A DNA stretch of 64,000 nucleotides from Seiridium cupressi (taxonomy: Eukaryota; Ascomycota; Sordariomycetes; Amphisphaeriales; Sporocadaceae). Within the stretch, counting starts at the first letter, position 1. Each line of letters starts with the position of its first letter. The stretch covers positions 310,001 to 374,000 of the forward strand of contig JARVKI010000010.1 in the NCBI GenBank assembly GCA_036674765.1. Reading direction: 5' to 3'. Both the position numbers and the translations under genes were made by a program. The notes below the pieces were generated by a model. That model had not been told where the DNA came from and made no database searches. It was given only the letters and a program-made list of their open reading frames with translations. This document shows, in pieces, positions 34,488 through 46,532 of this stretch.

Positions 34488-35982
34488 CTAACCGGTATAC
34501 GTTTTTTCGTAAGTGGGCTGTTGGTGGACTTGAGACCAAGTCGCATCGTAGTAGACAGGGTTGTTAACATTGTTCTGTCCCAAGTCGCTAGGAAACTCGG
34601 TGTAGTAGGCTGGATAAGCTGATTCGGCATGGAATTGTTTTGGCAGACCCATATCTGGGTGTTGATTGTGGCCAAAGTGGCGAAGAGCACTCTGTGCAGT
34701 ACCCGAGGACTGAGGAAAGTAGCCAATGTCCTCGGGGCTATGGGGGTAAGTAGTGTAAGGTGTAGCGGGAGCCCAATTATGGAGGTCGTCTGCCTGTGTC
34801 GGGTGTGGTTGTTGCATAGTTTGGTTCTGTGGTTGAACATGACCACATTCGAGGGCTTGAAGGCCATGCAAGTCATATGCAAATGGATCGCTCTCAGTCG
34901 GATATATTGCGACGCCAAGTACAGGCTCCTCATTTTTGTGTGTAGTGAGAGCAGTGTCGGAAGGTCTTCTTGGGCCTATCTCGAGATCCCTCTCGACTCC
35001 AAAGTTTTCTTTCTTGGCCGCTGTCCAATGCTTCGATCTTGCATATGATAATTGCACAAGCGGGCTGAAGGTCGCGACGCAAGCGCAAATGATTCCCAGG
35101 TTTGGCTCGAGTATGGACAAAGTAAAACTGATTCCTGCCCACCAAGGGCGGTCGTAAGAAACCATATTGTAGATCGTAATGGCCCACCGCGCGATACCGA
35201 CCGCCATGGCTCTGGAACTCGGGTGAGTAGATGTACCTTGAATGCAGAAGCTTGAACACCAACATAAAACCGCTGCACAAGATGGCGCTAAGCCCGATCT
35301 TCTGCAACACAGTTGAGAACTTCAATCGCCAGATTATTGCCAATGGCAAACTGAGTATCACCATATCGCTGATGGCGTGCCCAGCACCGTAAAAGATCTT
35401 TGCCGGGACATCATACATGCAATGGCCCTCGATTTCGGGGGACCACTTCTTGGCTGGTGGCCAACATCCCAAGAACTCGGTTAAGATAGCCGGTATCAGG
35501 TACGCCCAAGTAAGAGCCAGAGTAATGTAACAGGCTATTCGAAACTTCTTGTTGGCACCAAACGTCTGCAAGTACAGAAGCAGTAGAGCGTTCTTGAAGC
35601 CAAGCAAGCTCGTTGTGTAGAATATCGACGATAGCGCGAGCCAGAAGTAGTACTCTGAGTTCAGTTCAGGCGTATACTGCCAGATATGCAATCCCATTCC
35701 ATGGTAGGTCGCCAAGGCGATTAGCGCCGCATGGGTGATCAGTATACCCATCGTCGCCAGGACCACATCTGGCAGATTTGGAGTCAGTCCGCTTTCGCAC
35801 ACAAGAGCTTTGGGAGCCAGCATACAGTCATCCACTGTCATCTTCCGCCTCAGGATATAAAGGCGCGAGTAGAAGCGCAAGGCTACGAAGACGACAGTGA
35901 TAGGTGGAACGACGACAGCAGCCCGCCAGACGTGCACGCCGTTTTCCGCCGGAAAATGTTCTGGCGTCGCTTTTGACGACAT
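34488..35982 (-). CDS. PTH11/SAT4-type seven-helix membrane protein
   Basis: A plasma-membrane protein of the fungal rhodopsin-like (SAT4 / PTH11-related) family, many of which are putative receptors for surface or host signals. Exons are 35982-35826, 35768-35271 and 35209-34488. Introns are 57 and 61 nt; both carry GT...AG and restore the family pattern (TVDDYVVLATMGIL and ILCSAMAVGIARWAI). The product is 458 residues. Seven hydrophobic segments fill residues about 20-290, with ATYHGMGLHIW, YFWLALSSIFYTTSLLGFKN and ILEPNLGIICACVATFSPL as typical motifs. The cytosolic tail of about 160 residues is rich in Tyr, Pro, Gln and His. There is no CFEM domain or signal peptide. Unspliced reading would give two overlapping frames, so the introns matter. 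Ligand unknown. Confidence 0.87.
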
Positions 35983-36609
35983 GGCATTGTTTTGCTTCCC
36001 GTTAAAATTACATTGACGACGAGTCTGGAGTTGTAGAGAGCATATTAAAAGCGAGGCGGACGACTCAAGTCAAGTGTCTACTGAGCTGACGAGAGGTAAG
36101 ACCATCCTTGCCGCTCGTGGCTGAAGGCCCACCAAAAGCTGGTCCTACGTGGTGCTCAACCCCATTCTGGTGGTCATTTCGGGGGCCATGGCCCAAGGAC
36201 TCGGTATTTGAGCCTGGGGTCGATGTACTACTTGGGCGCAAGCTGACAGCCAAGACGACACTCTGTCAACGGTGTTGGGGCGTAATGCGGCCGCCGACTC
36301 ACATATCCAGCATTGAGATGCGCTCAGCTGATGTCATTGGTTCCCCAAACGCGTAGAACGTTGGGCTGCACAAGACATCATTTACCCCGAGAGGAAACTG
36401 AACATATATACGCAAACCACAAGAGATCTTGAATGTAGCAGGAACTTGACAAGAGATCAAACTGCATGCTCATATGTCAGTGTGAAGAGTTGTCCATAAT
36501 CAGATAGGGCATGTTCAGAAATTGCGACCCTCAATGTGTCTGGAGAAAATATTGTTGCGGCTGAGCATACCATGGCTCTTTTTGGAACGATCTGCCTTTG
36601 TGATCTATC
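35983..36609. other. intergenic, receptor / GST
   Basis: Promoter of the receptor-like gene and 3' flank of the GST gene. An open frame at 36108-36356 shows nothing recognisable. Confidence 0.5.
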
Positions 36610-37541
36610 TCATGGAACACCGCGGCCTTCCCTGGTAGCCTTAGCCAACTCGCTCTGCGCCTCATCGTCTGCGTATCTCTTATAGATGGGCAGATAGTGC
36701 TCAGTCTCGCTCAAGGTCGCCTTGACACTCTGCCTGCCCTCCAAAGTCTCGACCCACTTTCTCCATCGTGCCCAGGCCTGCTCGTCACCTCCTCCACTTC
36801 CCTTTTCCGGAATTTGGAGCCCGCCTTTAAAGTGCTCGAACACCCAGTGCCGCACTGCCCACGGAATCATGACCAGATCGACAGTCGTGAGCTCCGCACC
36901 CATAAAGTAGGGGCCCTCGGGATGCATGTCGCGCGTGAACTCAAGCAGCTTGGCGCGGTACTCTCCCCGTAGCTGGTCCAGCTTCTCCTCGCCGCCCGGA
37001 GACGATGAGGGCTGGAACTGCAGGAGCCGATGAAATGCGGGAATAATGCGCGAGGTCACGAAATCGGTCCAGATACGGGTACGAGCCAGCTGGTATGGGT
37101 CCTTGGGCCGCAGTGGCTTGTGGTCAGGATATGCGTCCTCAAGGTACTCCAGTAGGACGATGCTCTCGTAGAGAGCTTTACCGGGCGCAACTTCCAGCGT
37201 GGGAACTAAGCCGCGGGGGTTGGAGCGCATGAGAGAGTCAGGCTTATGATAGGGATTTACTAGCCTTCGATCAGTCATCTATTTTGCGTAAACTGTTCAG
37301 ATAAAACGGCACACCTTCGACATATTGATAAGGAATACCCTTTTCCTCAAGGGCAAGCCAGGCGCGTTGCACGAAAGGGCAAAACCAGCCTGAATAGAGT
37401 TTTAGCTGCTGGTCGGCTTGATGCTTCTGTGCTATGATTAGTGATATGGTCTACGAGGCCATGGCAGCTTTAATTTACATCGACTGTTTCTTTAGCTAAA
37501 CCGGTCGCAACCGGGTGGAGATCTGCGTCTGGCGGTGGCAT
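36610..37541 (-). CDS. omega-like glutathione S-transferase
   Basis: A cytosolic thioredoxin-fold transferase or thiol reductase. Exons are 37541-37479, 37426-37315 and 37259-36610. Introns are 52 and 55 nt. The total is 274 residues. The short first exon (MPPPDADLHPVATGLAKETV plus Asp) joins in frame to KHQADQQLKLYSGWFCPFVQ. Cys37 in the CPF motif marks an omega-type (Cys) active site rather than a Tyr/Ser one. The glutathione-binding signature continues with RGLVPTLEV and YESIVLLEYLEDAYP. The C-terminal helical domain runs from about residue 115, including the family-like YFMGAELTTVDLVMIPW. Typical roles are glutathione-dependent reduction or deglutathionylation and stress tolerance; no substrate can be read. 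Confidence 0.9.
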
Positions 37542-38089
37542 TATGCGGGAATGCTTGTCACAAGGTATATCGGTAGAATGATTGTGAGTGTATTGCGACC
37601 AAATCTCTCTTTGAAAAGTGATATGCAGAGGTGGGATACCCACAGGAAATCGAAGTTCGGGAATAGTGGTTGTTGTTGGCTCAATGACGTGATGAGCTGT
37701 GGGCGACCTCTAACTCCAAAAATGCTGAAATCATTACATCATGGATTCACTTTCAAGAGCCGAGGTAGAACACAACCACTGTTCGTCAAATGAGCCAAGT
37801 CAATGCTTTGGCTTCATTGTATTATACATAATTTATTCTAGTAACCGGAGACACCAGCTGTGTTGAAGCAGTGTAAACCCAAATTGCCTTGCTGTATGGC
37901 TTCCAAACTCCGTAGGCTGCGCAAGAACAGCAACGCCACAAAAATGCCATGCCTATTTTCATGAAGACCTTTCACAGATGTTAAAACCTGACCCCGATGC
38001 CCCCAATGCTCCGCAACGAGAAAGTTGAGTTGCCCCTGATCGTCTCTCATGCAATGTTGAACCTCATCAATCGTAGCTGGTTATCCTGT
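37542..38089. other. intergenic, GST / SHMT
   Basis: Promoter side of the GST gene and 3' flank of the SHMT gene. No gene is visible; an open frame at 37515-37793 has no recognisable domain. Confidence 0.5.
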
Positions 38090-39684
38090 TTAGATGCCAG
38101 CATCGACTCTCCAGCCCTCAACGGGGAGGGGGAATTGGAGACACCAAGCCGAGATCTCCTTCTTCAGGTCGTTGATCTTGGTGACCTCACCCGACGTAAC
38201 CTTGGCCCTGAAGTCCTTGAGCTTGTTGGCCTCCTTGGGCAGAGCACCCTGGACCTCTTTGCAGATCTTGATGCTCTGGTCAATGTACTCAGCAACACGG
38301 TCAAAGTCCTTGGCACTGAAACCACGAGATGTCATGGCGGGGGTACCAATGCGGATACCGCAGGGGGTCAGAGCAGACTTGTCACCCGGAATGCTGTTCT
38401 TGTTGCAAGCAATGTTGATCTGCTCAAGGACAGCCTCAACACGGGCACCGTCCAGAGCCTGGGGTCGCAGATCAACGAGGATCATGTGCGAGTCGGTACC
38501 GTCCGAGACGAGCTTGTAGCCAAGCTCCTTGAACTTGGTCTCGAGAGCCTTGGCGTTCTCAACGACCTGCTTCTGGTACGCCTTGAACTCTGGAGTGGCG
38601 GCCTGCTTCAAAGCAACAGTAAGAGCAGTGATGGTGTGGTTGTGAGGACCACCCTGGTGACCGGGGAAGACAGAGAAGTTGATAGGGTTCTCGAGGTCGT
38701 ACAGCGTCTCCTTGCCAGTCTTGGCGTCAGTGCTTCGGACACCCTTGCGGAAGAAGATCATGGCACCACGAGGTCCGCGAAGAGACTTGTGAGTGGTGGT
38801 GGTGACAACATCGGCGTAGTCGAAAGGGGTTTTGATGACGCCGGCGGAGATCAGACCGGAGATGTGGGCCATATCGACGACCAGGTAGGCACCAACAGAG
38901 TCGGCAATCTTGCGCATGCGGGCGTAGTCAATCTCTCGGCAGTAAGCAGAGGTACCAGCAACCAGGATCTTGGGTCGGAAGACTTGAGCGTTCTCCTCAA
39001 GTCTGTCGTAGTCAATGATGCCGGTCTCGATGTTGACCCTGTAGGGCATGGTCTCGAAGTAGGTTGAGATGGCAGAGATCTTCTTGGCCGGGGTCTGGTA
39101 ACCGTGGCTCAAGTGACCACCGTGAGGAAGATCGAGACCCATCAAGCGTCCGTGAGGAGGCATGAGAGCCTGGTAGACCTGCAAGTTGGCAGGGCTACCA
39201 CTCAAGCACTGAACATTGACACCCCACTTGGCGGGATCGAGGTTGAACGCCTTCAGGGCACGGTTTTGGCAGAGAATTTCGATCTCATCGATGTGTTGGT
39301 TGCCACCGTAGTATCTGGCACCGGGAAGGCCCTCGGAATACTTGTTGGACATGGGCGAACCGAGGGCGTCGAAGACGGCACGGGATGTGACATTCTCGGA
39401 GGCGATCAGGATGATGGACTCGCGCTGGCGCTGGATTTCCTTCTTCTGGAATGGTTGTTAGCACAATACCTCTCTGCTCCTCTTGAGTCCAAGTGAGTAC
39501 ATACCATAATCTCAGCAACCTCGGGGTCCGAGTCCACCAGGGGCTTCTCCAGCATCTGGCGGTCAAGTCAGCATGACGCTCGCGGGCAATGGGTGGTGGA
39601 GGGGTAATCGTGGGGTCTCACCTCCTTGTGCTCGTTAGAAAGAGCGTAGGTGGCCGATTGGCCACTGGCACCGTTAGAAGCCAT
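38090..39684 (-). CDS. serine hydroxymethyltransferase, cytosolic type
   Basis: SHMT converts serine and tetrahydrofolate to glycine and 5,10-methylene-THF, feeding one-carbon metabolism. Exons are 39684-39622, 39555-39505 and 39445-38090. Introns are 66 and 59 nt. The protein is 489 residues, the usual length. The PLP lysine is in [14 protein letters not shown] (about Lys258). Other signatures are [27 protein letters not shown] and [13 protein letters not shown]. The first exon has no obvious presequence when started at 39684, supporting a cytosolic form. The frame is open upstream to another ATG at 39792, giving 36 extra residues with few acidic residues; see findings. The third-position bias of the long exon is strongly C/G, as expected for a highly expressed gene. 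Confidence 0.97.
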
Positions 39685-42600
39685 GTTTGCGAACGGTCGA
39701 GGAGGTGATTGGGAGTATCTGCAAAGGGCGGTAGAGTTGTTGCTTGCAAAACAGTAAGATTCAGTCCCAAGACGGAGGAAGGAACAGCTCATGTCAAATA
39801 ATGGTAGAAAAAATCCTCTGGAGCTAGAAAATTTAGCGGGGCTCGAACGACTTCGGGCGGGGTGATTACTGCTCGTGCCACTTACAGGGCTCGCTGGCAG
39901 GCATGACTAGCACAGGGCAAGGGATCCGGCGCCAAGCTGCGAGCTCGGCCATCAGGGTCGAGCATATCTAAAAAGCTCCATCTGGCGAGCTCGAAATCCA
40001 CATACTCGGTGGACACAAATATTGGACACTTGTAGATAGGTAGTCATGAATTGAAGGCATTTTCCACGGTGTGCCGCTTTCCATCATTCCCGGTTGAACA
40101 AGCTCAAGCTGTCGTCAATCCTCTGTGCATCCTATGGCTAGGTCCCTGTTTTCACCGCAGAATACAAACCGGGTGTAGAATTATCTTGGTCACGTTCCGG
40201 GATTGTGAACTAGCGCCCCGAAGAAGAAAGCATGTCTCCAACTCGCAGCATACACTCTATCCTCGACTTATGTCTAGTCTATAGAGTTGACACTATATTT
40301 GCACAATCCCACTTGGTTATTCTATGTAACCCCGTCATAAACAACAGCCCGGAGAGTGTTTAGATAACTGGTATCCAAAACCTCACTGCGCTATCTGTGG
40401 GACGGCTACACTACCTTGATAGCTGGCAAGTAGTTGATTTTACAGCTGCAACCAGTACAGCACCGACGGTCAGCAGCAGTAGCAATACCGACTGCAACAG
40501 CCGTGGCAGTATCTGTGGCAAGATCTTATGATAATGAAATCATTTACCAAAACTTCAGCTTAACGTTGATTGAGTTACAGATAACACTTTCCAAGTTAGG
40601 TTGCAGTGAATTTCTAAGTACTGGTCATATGTATGGCGGCGGTTCTACGAGTATGGTTTCTGCTATGTGCTCTGCTAAGATTGGAGAAATAATCCAAATT
40701 AACCTATTTTACGGGAAAAGACTTGCAAATGCTCTATTCTTCTATCATGTATAAAAGGAACTGGTTCCCATTTACTTGCCTAAAATTTTCATAATTGAAC
40801 TCTTCATCAATAAGACAGACTTGCCTTCTACCACAAGGATGCAGTGATAGGAGTCAAGACGATAGTAGTGATATCAAGCACGCAAACTATCAATGGTTCT
40901 CCTCTTATGGCGATCAAATTCTTCTGACGATTGGGCTCGTACTTGAATTCTGTTTTTCCTGAACGGGGCCGTGCGCTGGATATCACAAGTGACTTTCTTC
41001 AGACGACGCAAGGATGCTTAGCAATACCTGACGCGATTTCCTCCATAGCAACCAAATATAGGATCGAGTGTCAAATGACTAAGAAGTATCATGTATAATG
41101 GTAAGGAAAATGCCCAATAGAAGTCTACACCAGAAACATGCCGTTAATCATACGGTCTTGTTGAGCAATGTCATCCTTCTCAAGTGGGCACTTGCAGCCG
41201 TGTAGGGTTCGAGCCAAGGCACTAATGCTAAAAAGGACGTGATCCATGAGCCACGACTAACAGTTCACCTTCCTAGATGGATCTCCAGTGGAAGCTACCT
41301 AGCATAAAAATCAACATCAATCTTCTATGCTACATCATGAAGCAAAGGCTTTCCCTTCCTCTGTGTCAAACGTCGCCACTCATGGTTTACGCTTACCTAA
41401 CTCAGAACTATATTGTGGCCAGGTACATAGAGCTATGAGCAAATTGGGTTGTTATTACTGACGATTCTCTTCGACTGGGAGACTGGTAACGGGTGCGAGT
41501 AGTAAGCTCGTGGTGTCAACTTTAGCAATTACACATATGGTGTTGATTTCCGTCAAGCTATACACCACTTATCATCACGTTTTTATCTCGCTAGTCTCAG
41601 GACACTCTTTAATTTGTCCACATCTGTTTGTAAGAGATACGCCGACCTCGTACCTCAGACATCCCAAAGACTCAGTGTAGGATAATAGCCCACAATTGTT
41701 GCCAGACCAACGAAGACATAGTCGCAACGAAGACTAGGGGGAGGATTTAGTAACCATTTTCTCTTCTTGTAAGAGTTGTACCTATAGAAAACGTGGAATC
41801 GCTCCATGCATGTGGCCAATTACTGGACAATTCTACACAGGTGGGAAGGAAAGGGATCCTTAAATTGCAATCTTTCGTACGTTTGGTTGTTGGTTGGAGG
41901 CTGCCACTCTTATCTTCTGCGCGAAGGAACACGACAGCATCGTGGAAACCACCATGGCGGCCGCTGGGATGCCAGGTGTAAGCGCTTCGGGTCAAGAGAG
42001 GGCATCCATCTCGGCTAAGTAGCGCTGACCCCCTTCATGTTCCAATGCAGGCTCCGCTAGGGGTCTAGGCCCGTCGCGGGGCAAATTGCGGGTCCGGGGA
42101 CTGACGCCCATGAGCTTATCCCAACCTTAAATCGCGACCCTGGATGGAAAAACCTCAAGCAGTAATATACGGTTAGCGATTGACTACATGTAAGCCGCAA
42201 AGCTTGAGCTACAGTAGGTATACTAATGGGTCATCGTAACTGAAACATAGTCCTGAGGAAATCTTGACTGCAATGTAGATAGTGCAAATACCCTGTGGAA
42301 GATAGCAGCAAGACTCGAGTTCTGGGGTAGCTGCATCGGCGGTGGAAGAGGTGCGGTAAACCGCAACGCTTCACTCAAGCCAAGGATGACAAGAACGCGG
42401 CCCTAAAAGTCGCTGCCAAGGAACAGTACACGACATGTGTTCCAATCGCAATGGAGGCCATTCACAATCCTTTTTCAAATCGGCCGTTACGCCACCGCCG
42501 CTTATCACAAACGGGCTCGATGGCCGGTACAATATGCAGCCACAAACTGCAAGTACGGGGAGGCATTCCGCGCTATCCAGCATATCAGTGATAAACCCTC

Positions 42601-43003
42601 GACTTATGTATCAGATTGATTGGCGCCGCAAGAGTTTTTAGAGAGACATGATCTGACATGCAGTTCGATGTTCCATTCACTATCGTTTTCGTGCACTTGC
42701 CGACTTCAGCTGGATGCACAAACTTAGTCACGTTTGTCGGGTCCGATTCCGTGGATAAGCACTTGAGCTGACAAGGTTGTCAAAACAAAATATAAGGCCC
42801 TGACGCGTCCTCAGCTACCTTTAATAGGCGGCTGCACTGTTTCGTTAACGGCAGCGGGTTTTCACGTCCTTGGTACTGTGAATTGGCTGGTTCCGAGTTC
42901 ACTCGTTGGCCTGGATAGCTTCACAGCGAGCTCTGACAACGCTCATCCTCTGACGCACTTACCACCCAACTTGTTCAGTGAAATCGGTCCACTGAACCTC
43001 AGC
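39685..43003. other. 3.3-kb gene-poor region
   Basis: The left end holds the SHMT promoter and a possible N-terminal extension (39685-39792). The rest, up to the MFS start, has only short frames without domains (for example 40434-40754 and 41747-42018). Near 42060-42110 there is a GC-rich patch. I see no tRNA, transposase or clear repeat. Confidence 0.5.
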
Positions 43004-44817
43004 ATGTCGGACATTCTGAAGACGGACCTTGCGTCCTCCACACCTCACGATCCCGAGCTAAAGGACGAGAAGAATGTGGAGTCGGTCTCGGTGCATGTCA
43101 CTGAAGCTCAAGGCTACGATGCGCAGGAGACCAAGCGATTGCTGAGGAAGCTTGATTGGCACCTCATTCCCTTCATGAGTCTGATTTACTTGTGAGTCAA
43201 AGCACCGCCTTGAAAGTTCATACCAAGATACTGATATCCTAGGCTGTGTTTTCTCGACCGCACGAACATTGGAAATGCCCGCCTCGACAATCTGGAGCAA
43301 GACCTACATTTGCAGGGCATTCAGTACAATGACTGCCTCGCGATCCTCTTTCCCTTCTATATCGCCGCGGAGATCCCTTCGAACATGATGATGAAGCGCT
43401 TTCGACCATCAATCTGGTTGACTTTTATAATGGTCTGTTGGTCAGCCTGCATGATAGGGCAGGGATTTGTCAAGAATTACTCCGGACTTATGGCCACGCG
43501 TGTATTCCTTGGGGTCTTCGAAGGAGGCTTGTTCCCCGGTGTGAACTATTACATCACGCAGTGGTACTGCAGACACGAGACGGGCTTCCGAATGGCCATG
43601 TTCTTCTCAGCAGCAACCCTAGCAGGCGCCTTCGGCGGTATCTTGGCTCGCGGCATTGCCGAGATGAGCGGCGTTGGTGGCTTGTCCGCCTGGTCCTGGA
43701 TCTTCATCCTCGAAGGCCTCCTCAGCATCCTCGTATCTTTCTCAGCCTACTGGGCGATCTACGACTATCCCGCAACGGCGCAATTCCTCACTCAGAGCGA
43801 GCGTAATGAGGTTGAGCGCCGCCTTCTCGAGGACCATGGCAATCTGTCCAATGACTTCAAATCCATATATGTCTGGCAGGCTATCAAGGACTGGAAGGTC
43901 TATATCTACGGTCTCATCTGCATGGCTGGTTTCTGTCCCATCTATTCGTTTGCTCTATTTTTACCCACCATCATCAAGAACATGGGATACACTGCAAACA
44001 ACGCTCAGCTCATGTCGGTCCCACCCTATGTCTTTGCCTGCATTTTCACTATCGGCACAAGCTACTTCGCAGACAAGATCCGACAGCGAGGAATATTTAT
44101 GCTTGGTTGCCAAGTGATTGCTGTCATTGGGTTTTCTCTATTGGCTGGCACTGTGAAACCCGCCGTTCAATACACTGGGGCTGTTCTGGCCGCCATTGGT
44201 GAGTTCTAGTAATGTGGCTGATAGACTATTGCTGACTTTCTCCACTAGGAATCTATCCGCAAATCCCTCTCGGCATGGCCTGGAATGGTGCAAACACCGG
44301 GGGCAGTCTCAAGCGTGCCGTGGCTGTGGCCATGCAAGTGTAAGCAGCTTCCAGAGTTATTTCATGTCCTGTATGACTTGTTTCGGGAGTTTACCGGTTC
44401 CTCGTTCAGAGTTTCCGCTCTTGAAACATGGTTTCTGACTCCCGATAACTCGTCAAGCATTTTTCAAGAACCAATCACTGACTCCGGTTATTGTAGTATG
44501 GGAGGAAACTGTGGTGGAATTATTGCCTCTTATGTATACCTCACGCGTGATGGGCCACGCTTCATCACCGGCCACTGTATTCTGATCGGCTTCGTCTGGT
44601 AAGTACTTGCCTAATACTCCTTTTTTATAGCTCTATCCTGACGAGAAATAGCATGGCTTTTGGCCTGACGCTTTTCATGACCATATGGTGTCGAAGAGAG
44701 AATGCGCGTCGTGATGTCCTCACGAGAGAGCAAGGTGTATTGGAGCTGAGTGACGACCAGAAGGCCTTGGAGCGAGAGCTGGCCGATAAGGCACCATGGT
44801 TCCGATATCAGATCTGA
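43004..44817 (+). CDS. MFS transporter, Dal5/allantoate permease family
   Basis: A 12-helix major facilitator of the anion:cation symporter (Dal5/Tna1-like) family, probably importing an organic anion or vitamin-like acid at the plasma membrane. Exons are 43004-43191, 43243-44198, 44249-44339, 44497-44598 and 44652-44817. Introns are 51, 50, 157 and 53 nt. The product is 500 residues. The start at 43004 (MSDILK) is preferred over the in-frame Met at 42878, whose extra residues look non-coding. Family signatures are KLDWHLIPFMSLIYLLCFLD, DRTNIGNARL in helix 1, FIAAEIPSN-like YIAAEIPSNM, and RVFLGVFEGGLFPGVNYYI. The cytosolic C-terminus is short and charged. The gene is tail-to-tail with the fumarate reductase gene, 137 bp apart. 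Substrate cannot be predicted. Confidence 0.92.
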
Positions 44818-44954
44818 GAGGTTGCTAAACCTTGAAAAGGAGTGTGGAGCTTGATATCATCGTGTTCACATACGATATAAATGTGGATCCCGAGCTCTCA
44901 TAGATTCTTGCATCAAGGCGCTCTATAATCCTATATGATACTTTCTTCAACTGG

Positions 44955-46532
44955 TCACTTTAGTGCAGCTTTTGCTGCTTGCGCACCAGCCTCCCTTCCA
45001 AATACTACACACTCGAGTAGAGACGAGCCACCTAACCGGTTATCTCCATGGATACCACCCGTAATCTCACCTGCTGCCCATATACCCTCGATGGGTGACT
45101 TATCTTTCTTCAACACTTGTGTATGCTCGTTGAATGCAGCGCCGCCCATTGTGAAATGTGTAATCGGTGTGACTTTGCCGACACAGACTTCGTCCTCACG
45201 GTCCTCCTCTCCAGGGATCAACGTCCAGTGGCCAAACTTCTTGCGGCTATACTCCTCGTCCGCCCCAGACTTCACTGAGGCAGCATATTTGTCCACAGTT
45301 TCAATTATAGCTGGTGACAAATCCTTGATCTTCTTCTTCTCCATAAGCCCCTTGAAGATATAGAAACCGAGGTGACCCTTCGCAGCCTCGCATGCTCCCG
45401 GGTCCAGGAGGAGTGTTACATCCCATTGATGGCTGTTTGTTTCGGAGCTTGACTGGGGAAGCTTCATGATCGCGTCACTGACATGGGCTCTCGTCTCGAG
45501 CTCGTTGACGAAGCGCCTTCCTTCATGATTTAGGAGGATGCCACCTTCGCCACGAAGCGCTTCAGCGGCTAGGAATTTGTACCGAGCTTCCGCGTCTTTC
45601 GGGTCGACGAACCCTGTGGGATGAATTTGAACACTATCCATGTCAACGAACGCAGCGCCGACCTCCTCCAATATACCATGTGATCCGGGCCGCTCGTCAT
45701 TGGTGGAGGGCAACCCGGCCAAATCGGGGCGATATTTCGCCATTAGACCAGTCGCATCGCCAGCAAAACCACCGGCTGCAAAGACGACGGCACCATCCAG
45801 GTCCTGTGTCCGACCTTCGCTCATATATCGTAGGCCTTTCACGGAGCCGTCCTCAGCTTGGGTCAAGGATAGAACCTCCGCAAGGTTTGTGAGTTGGAAC
45901 TTCTCGTTCTCTCCCAGCTTCTTCAGAATTGCGCTCACGATGGCAAAGCCGGGAGTCGACTTGGCACCTCTGTGAGTTCTGGCAATCGAGTGTCCGCCCA
46001 GAGGTGCGACAACGCTTAGATCGATGTCAAACTCATCCACAAGCCATTGCACTGCTGCGGGTGACTGGCTCGTGAGTTTTTTGGTCAGTGTCTCCCGGTC
46101 GACAATGTCGTCGCCCTTTTTTGCCTCCGCAAATCGGCGCCCCGCCGAGCGCACTGTGTCGGCATAGAACAGCTCGTCCTGTTCCACACCGGCAGCGCGC
46201 TGGAAGGGCGTATTGGCGCCATTGATACCGGACGAGGCCTTGATGCTGTTTCCGCCTGGCTTCGGCGCACGGTCGAGCATGCGCACTGACGCCCCGGCTT
46301 TCAGGGCTTCGTAGGCGGCGGAAAGGCCGGCTAGGCCGGAACCGACGACTATCACGGGTTTCGGGGTAGATTGTGCCATTCTGAATGACGATTGCAAATT
46401 CGGAATTGCCGTTGATATTGAAGTAAGGCTTCTTGCTAGTGTGCTGCTGTACCGCATGCCCAGGATCGCGAGACCGACGCTGATGGCAAAGGTGAAGAGG
46501 AGGCGCCTGATGAGAAACATATGCTTGAACAT
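44955..46532 (-). CDS. soluble FAD fumarate reductase (Osm1/Frd1-like)
   Basis: A flavoprotein that reduces fumarate to succinate and helps reoxidise flavins, important for oxidative folding and redox balance when oxygen is low. It is a single exon of 525 residues. The N-terminus has a basic start and a hydrophobic segment (RRLLFTFAISVGLAILGM), which may direct it to ER or mitochondria, as for yeast Osm1. A second Met at about residue 52 (MAQSTPKP) could give a soluble form. The dinucleotide-binding motif is VIVVGSGLAGLSAAYEA, followed by PGGNSIKASSGING. Substrate-site signatures include GGHSIARTHRG, HPTGFVDP, LRGEGGILLNHEGRRFVNE and the C-terminal DNRLGGSSLLECVVFGR. There is no fused cytochrome b5 domain. 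Confidence 0.95.
   Translation of the reverse strand: MFKHMFLIRRLLFTFAISVGLAILGMRYSSTLARSLTSISTAIPNLQSSFRMAQSTPKPVIVVGSGLAGLSAAYEALKAGASVRMLDRAPKPGGNSIKASSGINGANTPFQRAAGVEQDELFYADTVRSAGRRFAEAKKGDDIVDRETLTKKLTSQSPAAVQWLVDEFDIDLSVVAPLGGHSIARTHRGAKSTPGFAIVSAILKKLGENEKFQLTNLAEVLSLTQAEDGSVKGLRYMSEGRTQDLDGAVVFAAGGFAGDATGLMAKYRPDLAGLPSTNDERPGSHGILEEVGAAFVDMDSVQIHPTGFVDPKDAEARYKFLAAEALRGEGGILLNHEGRRFVNELETRAHVSDAIMKLPQSSSETNSHQWDVTLLLDPGACEAAKGHLGFYIFKGLMEKKKIKDLSPAIIETVDKYAASVKSGADEEYSRKKFGHWTLIPGEEDREDEVCVGKVTPITHFTMGGAAFNEHTQVLKKDKSPIEGIWAAGEITGGIHGDNRLGGSSLLECVVFGREAGAQAAKAALK

Noticed and set aside
34930..35270. Read-through C-terminus of the receptor-like protein without the second intron
   Set aside because: The sequence after HSRYIYSP loses membrane character; a 61-nt GT...AG intron restores the family motif in the other frame.
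37997..39067. 356-codon plus-strand frame
   Set aside because: Antisense of the SHMT exon; long only because of strong third-position GC bias.
41200..41225. GGTTCGAGCC-like B box
   Set aside because: No A box or cloverleaf at tRNA spacing on either side.
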